A DNA stretch of 28,150 bases, taken from the NCBI GenBank assembly GCA_964418365.1, contig CAYQLM010000033.1, positions 1 to 28,150 on the forward strand. The letters run 5' to 3'. The translations under genes and the position numbers were made by a program. This document shows positions 24,389-28,150 of this stretch, one piece after another; position 1 is the first letter of the stretch; each line of letters opens with the position of its first letter. This DNA comes from JBBDXS01 sp964418365 (GTDB taxonomy: Bacteria > Chloroflexota > Dehalococcoidia > DSTF01 > RBG-16-68-14). Under the pieces are notes generated by a model that saw only the letters and a list, made by a program, of their open reading frames with translations, had not been told where the DNA came from and searched no databases.

Positions 24389-25294
24389 TCACGCATCTTG
24401 GTCTGTAGGCCGGACGAGGTAGACCGGCGCGTCGCTCTGGAGCATGCGGTCGGCGGTGCTGCCAAGCGCGACACGGACGAGCCCGCCACGGCCGTGCGAG
24501 GCCATCACCACGAGATCGATGCCGTTGTCGGTGACGAAGTCGGCGAGGATGTCGGCGGGTTGGCCGCGCAGGACGGCGGTCTTGACCGCCAGGTCCTTGC
24601 CGAGGCGCTGCGCCAGGCCTGCCAGATATTCTTCTGCACCCTTCTGTATCTCGCCGACGATGTCGACCGCCGCGACGGCGGGCATGTCGAAGAGGAACGT
24701 CTGCGATACGGGAGCGATCACCTGCACGATGTGCAACGCCGCGCCGTACTGCTTCGCGATGCGCAGAGCCGCGTCAAGCGCGGACTCGGCGAGCTGCGAA
24801 CCGTCGAGCGGCACGAGCACGCCATCGACCTTGATCGCCTTGGCCGGCTGCGCGAGTACCTTCGGGCCGACGATCAGCCTTGGTACGCGGGCGCGCTGCG
24901 CGACCTCGCTGGCCACGCTGCCCGACCACCAGCGGCCCAGCCCGGAGCGGCCGTGCGTGGCGAGAGCGAGCAGGGCTGCGTGCCTGTCTTCCACGAGCCC
25001 GAGGATCGCGTCGGCCGGCTGACCGGTCAGCACCTCAGCGTCGATCTTGACCCCGTCGGCCATGTAGCGCTCGGCCACGCCGGCGAGATACTTCTCGTAG
25101 TAGCGTTCGCCCTCCTTGAAGAGATCGTCGGCGACAGCCGGCAGCGCCCTTACCAGCGTTTCTTCCGCGCCTTCCCAGACTGTGACGAGCAGGAGGCGGC
25201 CGCCGAACGTCTTCGCGAACAACGTTGCGTACGGGATGGCGCGCTCGGAGAGGTCCGAGCCGTCGAGCGGTACAACGATGAGCTGTTCAGCCAT
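24389..25294 (-). CDS. Tandem universal stress protein (two UspA domains)
   Basis: 301 residues from the ATG at 25294 (MAEQLIVVPLDGSDLSERAI); a longer open frame upstream overlaps the amidase gene and is rejected. Domain 1 (about 1-145) carries ATHGRSGLGRWWSGSVASEV and domain 2 (about 155-298) carries VDGVLVPLDGSQLAESALD and ASHGRGGLVRVALGSTADRM. Both glycine-rich loops match the ATP-binding class of UspA proteins. The role is usually stress adaptation through nucleotide binding; no enzymatic activity is expected. TAGGAG lies about 10 bases before the ATG. It follows the amidase stop by 25 bases and precedes the potassium channel by 22, so the three are probably one transcript. Confidence 0.93.
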   Translation of the reverse strand: MAEQLIVVPLDGSDLSERAIPYATLFAKTFGGRLLLVTVWEGAEETLVRALPAVADDLFKEGERYYEKYLAGVAERYMADGVKIDAEVLTGQPADAILGLVEDRHAALLALATHGRSGLGRWWSGSVASEVAQRARVPRLIVGPKVLAQPAKAIKVDGVLVPLDGSQLAESALDAALRIAKQYGAALHIVQVIAPVSQTFLFDMPAVAAVDIVGEIQKGAEEYLAGLAQRLGKDLAVKTAVLRGQPADILADFVTDNGIDLVVMASHGRGGLVRVALGSTADRMLQSDAPVYLVRPTDQDA

Positions 25295-25319
25295 GTGTCG
25301 TCGTTCTCCTACTCTTGTG

Positions 25320-26765
25320 CTACTGGCGCGCCGCGCCTTCGAGCGCACGTGCCGTTGTGTGTTCTGTCGCGAACGCGGGCCAGCGGTCCGCCCACGGTCG
25401 CGCTGCTTCGATCGCCGCCGACAGGCGCAGCACGCCGACGTCATCGCCAACGCGGCCCGCGATCTGGATGCCGAGCGGCGCGCCGTTGCTGTGGAAGCCG
25501 AACGGAATCGACGCGGCGGGGCTGCCGTTCGCGTTGAAGATGGGCAGGAAGTTGCCGGGCCACGGGTACTTCTGTTGCAAGTGTGGCGCGTCGCAGCGGG
25601 GCGCGGGCATGCTCATCACCGGCGCGAGAAAGTAATCGAAGTCACGGAACCAGCGGTTGACGGCGGCGGCCCACACCTCGCGGCGGCGCGTCGCGTCGGC
25701 GAACTGCCAGGCGGGTGTTGCGAGCGCGGCCTCGATCGCGCGCCGGCCGTAGTCGGTGAGGTCGTCGAAGTGCTCGTCGAAGTCGGGTTTGATCGATCGC
25801 GCGTAGGCGTACTCTTCGGGCGACGAGAGCGAGAGCCCGGCGGCCTGCTCCTGACGCGGCGGGTGCGACTCGATCAGCTCGCAACCGAGATCGCGCAGCA
25901 GCTTCGCTGCATCCTCGACCGACCGCCGGATCTCAGGATCGACATCCATGTGGCCGTAATCGATGCTGTAGGCGACGCGCGTGCCGGCGAGCGGTCGCTG
26001 GTCGAGGGCGTCGAGGAAGTTGGGCGCTGCGTCCGGGATGCAGAGCCAGTCGCGCGGATCGGGGCCGGAGATCGCCTGCATGAGGAGCACTGCGTCGCGG
26101 ACAGTACGTGTCATCGGCCCCTGGCACGACGTATGTGGTGCGCCGCGCCAGCCATCGTGGGCGATGCGGCCGAACGTCGGCTTTAGCCCGTAGATGCCAT
26201 TGTAAAACGCCGGAATGCGGATCGAGCCGGCGCCGTCCGTGCCGATTGCGAGCGGGCCGAGCCCGGCCGCGACGGAGTTGCCCGCACCGCCGCTCGAGCC
26301 GCCGGCGGTGCGTTCGAGGTCCCAGGGGTTGACCGCCTCGCCGATGAGCCGGTTGCGCGTCACGTCGAGCAGGCCGAACTCCGGCGTGTTCGTCTTGCCG
26401 AGCACGACCGCGCCCGCGGCCAGCACGCGGTGGACGGCCGGCGAGTTCTGGTGATGGCGGTAGTTCTTGAAGATGAGCGAGCCGTGCGTCGTGGGTAGCC
26501 AGGTGGTGTAGAGGATGTCTTTGATCGAGATCGGGACGCCGCAAAGGAGCGGCTTCTCGCCCGGCTGCAGCCATTTGCGCTCGGCGTCGCGCGCGGCGGC
26601 AAGCGCGCCTTCGTGATCGACGCAGATGTAGGAGTTGAGCGCCGGGTTGAGCCGGTCGATGCGGCGCAGCGTGGCCTCGGCCGCCTCGACGGGCGAGAGC
26701 TCCCGCCGTGCGTAGGCGGCGAGCAGCTCGGCGGCGGAGAGGAACGCGGCTTCTTCGCTAGACAT
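25320..26765 (-). CDS. Amidase signature family protein
   Basis: 481 residues. The Ser-cisSer-Lys triad is complete: Lys82 in GVPISIKDIL, Ser157/158 in TAGGSSGGAGNSVAAG and nucleophile Ser181 in GTDGAGSIRIPAFYNGIYGL (usually DTGGS; here DGAGS). It hydrolyses an amide bond; candidates range from aliphatic or aryl amides to N-acyl substrates, and the sequence does not decide. It lacks the GatB-type partners that would suggest Glu-tRNA amidotransferase. An ATG at 26777 is in frame, but a perfect TATAAT overlaps it, so transcription would start after it; the ATG at 26765 is therefore chosen, giving a near-leaderless message. It is the first gene of the amidase-USP-channel transcript. Confidence 0.9.
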   Translation of the reverse strand: MSSEEAAFLSAAELLAAYARRELSPVEAAEATLRRIDRLNPALNSYICVDHEGALAAARDAERKWLQPGEKPLLCGVPISIKDILYTTWLPTTHGSLIFKNYRHHQNSPAVHRVLAAGAVVLGKTNTPEFGLLDVTRNRLIGEAVNPWDLERTAGGSSGGAGNSVAAGLGPLAIGTDGAGSIRIPAFYNGIYGLKPTFGRIAHDGWRGAPHTSCQGPMTRTVRDAVLLMQAISGPDPRDWLCIPDAAPNFLDALDQRPLAGTRVAYSIDYGHMDVDPEIRRSVEDAAKLLRDLGCELIESHPPRQEQAAGLSLSSPEEYAYARSIKPDFDEHFDDLTDYGRRAIEAALATPAWQFADATRRREVWAAAVNRWFRDFDYFLAPVMSMPAPRCDAPHLQQKYPWPGNFLPIFNANGSPAASIPFGFHSNGAPLGIQIAGRVGDDVGVLRLSAAIEAARPWADRWPAFATEHTTARALEGAARQ

Positions 26766-26775
26766 GGGCCGGTGC

Positions 26776-26781
26776 ATTATA
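26776..26781 (-). promoter_or_regulatory. -10 element TATAAT of the amidase operon
   Basis: A perfect TATAAT on the minus strand ends 10 bases before the ATG at 26765. No -35 is evident; that position falls in the adjacent palindrome. This decides the start codon of the amidase. Confidence 0.55.
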
Positions 26782-26786
26782 AGCTG

Positions 26787-26858
26787 ACCGGCTACAAGGC
26801 CGGTAGCTGCAGGCTTTAGCCCTGCCCGTTTGGCAGACCTGAAGGTCTGCAGCTACCG
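26787..26858. repeat. Structured repeat island with 12-bp outer inverted repeat
   Basis: The outer arms CGGTAGCTGCAG (26801-26812) and CTGCAGCTACCG (26847-26858) are perfect inverted copies. Between them lies GCAGACCT-GA-AGGTCTGC (26833-26850), and an imperfect GCAGGCT/AGCCCTGC palindrome (26809-26825) overlaps the left arm. A further hairpin, ACCGGC-TACAAG-GCCGGT (26787-26804), adjoins on the left. Fills the gap between the glutamyltransferase stop and the amidase promoter. Confidence 0.8.
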
Positions 26859-26877
26859 CGTTTAGCTTTCGCCCGAG

Positions 26878-28150
26878 CTAGTACGCCAGCGCCAGGCCTT
26901 CGCTGCGGAGGTCGGAGGCGACGGCCCAGCCGGAGTCTGGTAGAGAGCTGACAACCTGGCTGCGCGCGACCGGCGTGTCCCACGGACCGACGCGCTGCAC
27001 CCGGTGGCCGCGACGCTCTAGCTCGACGATCGTCTCCTCCGGGAAGCGGCTCTCCATGGCGAGGCGGCCGTCGGCGGTGCAGGCCCAGCGCGGCGCGTTG
27101 ATCGCGCTGTGCAGGTCGAGCTGCCAGTCGAGGACACCCGCGATCGTTTGCATGTTCTGCTGCACCTGGAAGTCGGCGCCGGGCGTACCGCCGCCGACGA
27201 GCAAACGGCCGTCGCGCACGGCGAGGAAGTTGTTCAGCGTGTGTACCGCTCGTTTGCGCGGCGCGACGCAGTTTGGATGCGCGGGATCGGCGCTGAAGCC
27301 GAGCATGCGGTTGTTCATCAGCACGCCCGTGCCCGGCACGACGAAGCCGCTGCCCCAGACGCCGAAGACGCTTTGGATGAAACCCACGGCCTTGTTCTCG
27401 TCCGCAACGACGAACGACGTTGTGTCGCTGCCGGCGGGCACGGCGCTGGTCCTTGCGCGCGACATGTCGATCTCGCGGGCGCGCTGTGCTGCGTGCTCCT
27501 TCGAGAGCAGCCGGTCGATGGGCACGTCGGCGACGAGCGGATCGGCGAGCAGCTTGCGCGTGTCCTCGAACGCCAGGCGGACGGCCTCGGACATGACGTG
27601 GACCGCGTCGGCGCTGGCGAGGCCCCAGTCAGCGAGCGGGAAGTGCTCGACGATGTTGAGCGCCATGAGCACGATCAGTCCCTGCGACGGCGGCGCCTGC
27701 TCGTAGATCGTGCAGTCGCGGTACGTCGTCGACGTTGGCTCGTGCCAGTGCGCCTGCGGCCCGGCGAGGTCCTCTTCGTCGATCAGGCCGTCTTCCGCGT
27801 GCATCGCGTCGGCCATGGCGCGACCGATCCGGCCGCCGTAGAAGCCGTCGCGGCCGTCCTGCGCGATCGCGGCGAGCGTCTCCGCGAGCTGCGGCTGGCG
27901 CATCGTCTCGCCGCGGCGGTAGCGGCGCGCGCCGTCGGCGAGAAAGAGCTGCCGGATTGGATGGCCGGGCGCGTTCGCCGTGCGCTGCTCCAGCACGGCC
28001 GTCTGCACGGAGAGGTGCGTCGAGACGGGGAAGCCGTCGTTCGCGAGGTCGATCGCGGGTTTGAGCAGCTCGGACAGCGGGCGCGAGCCGCGGCGCTTGT
28101 GCAGCTCGACCCACGAGTCGACCAGGCCCGGCACGGTGCTCGCGCGCGGG
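26878..28150 (-). CDS. Gamma-glutamyltransferase family protein, N-terminus missing
   Basis: The frame stays open to the right window edge, so the start lies outside; the M-like codon at 28134 is an internal GTG (in T-V-P-G-L-V-D-S-W). About 423 residues are seen. SELLKPAIDLANDGFPV and DLAGPQAHWHEP are large-subunit motifs. SDTTSFVVADENKAV holds the Thr at which these Ntn hydrolases cleave themselves and which becomes the nucleophile. GGGTPGADFQVQQNMQTIAGV and DLHSAINAPRW are small-subunit motifs. Substrates are usually gamma-glutamyl compounds such as glutathione. The motif after the Thr reads MNNRMLGFS, where E. coli GGT has NNQMDDFS with an Asp that binds the glutamyl amino group. The loss suggests a GGT-like acylase with another acyl group (inference). 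Confidence 0.9.
   Translation of the reverse strand, partial: PRASTVPGLVDSWVELHKRRGSRPLSELLKPAIDLANDGFPVSTHLSVQTAVLEQRTANAPGHPIRQLFLADGARRYRRGETMRQPQLAETLAAIAQDGRDGFYGGRIGRAMADAMHAEDGLIDEEDLAGPQAHWHEPTSTTYRDCTIYEQAPPSQGLIVLMALNIVEHFPLADWGLASADAVHVMSEAVRLAFEDTRKLLADPLVADVPIDRLLSKEHAAQRAREIDMSRARTSAVPAGSDTTSFVVADENKAVGFIQSVFGVWGSGFVVPGTGVLMNNRMLGFSADPAHPNCVAPRKRAVHTLNNFLAVRDGRLLVGGGTPGADFQVQQNMQTIAGVLDWQLDLHSAINAPRWACTADGRLAMESRFPEETIVELERRGHRVQRVGPWDTPVARSQVVSSLPDSGWAVASDLRSEGLALAY

Overview
The window is GC-rich bacterial chromosomal DNA with densely packed genes, many of them in overlapping or nearly touching operons. No rRNA, tRNA, CRISPR array, transposase or phage gene was seen. Gene content (split methylmalonyl-CoA mutase with its epimerase, AcnA-type aconitase, RskA-type anti-sigma factor, NicO-type transporter) together with dispersed short palindromes of the GGACAGAGCT/AGCTCTGTCC and TCATTCCGAGCGCAGCGA types suggest an aerobic or facultative heterotroph, most likely of the Chloroflexota. 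That placement is an inference from style and gene content, not a proof. A run of 10 N at 21107-21116 shows the source is a scaffolded draft, possibly metagenomic, assembly.

Layout. 1-4461 (minus strand): methylmalonyl-CoA mutase catalytic subunit, two palindromes, then an operon with DinB-like protein, methylmalonyl-CoA epimerase and a two-domain VOC protein joined by 4-base start/stop overlaps, followed by a DUF1330 protein and a sulfatase cut by the window edge. The mutase start region and its first eight codons are tandemly duplicated (4439-4696). 4774-6044: a lipoprotein gene convergent with a glycerophosphodiester phosphodiesterase. 6541-8315 (plus): a small Met/His-repeat lipoprotein and a membrane-anchored sulfite-oxidase-fold molybdoenzyme, convergent with an overlapping response regulator/histidine kinase pair (8334-10287, minus).

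10510-16274 is the most system-like part. A minus-strand operon (DUF4331 protein, membrane-anchored TPR protein, His-rich NicO/RcnA-like metal transporter, with junctions TAATG and TAGTATG) is divergent from an ECF sigma factor and its RskA-like anti-sigma factor (ATGA overlap). I infer an envelope/metal-response module. 16395-20072 (minus): an endonuclease/exonuclease/phosphatase protein and two alpha/beta hydrolases, one fused to a LuxR-type DNA-binding domain. The hydrolase pair is flanked by diverged direct repeats.

20280-20477 is a patch of dispersed repeats. It is followed by acnA (interrupted by the N gap) and, convergent with it, an apparent operon of amidase, tandem universal stress protein and RCK-gated potassium channel (23317-26765, minus). 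A structured repeat island (26787-26858) separates these from a gamma-glutamyltransferase cut by the right edge. Several genes have a -10-like hexamer only 9-11 bases before the start codon, which suggests frequent near-leaderless transcription.
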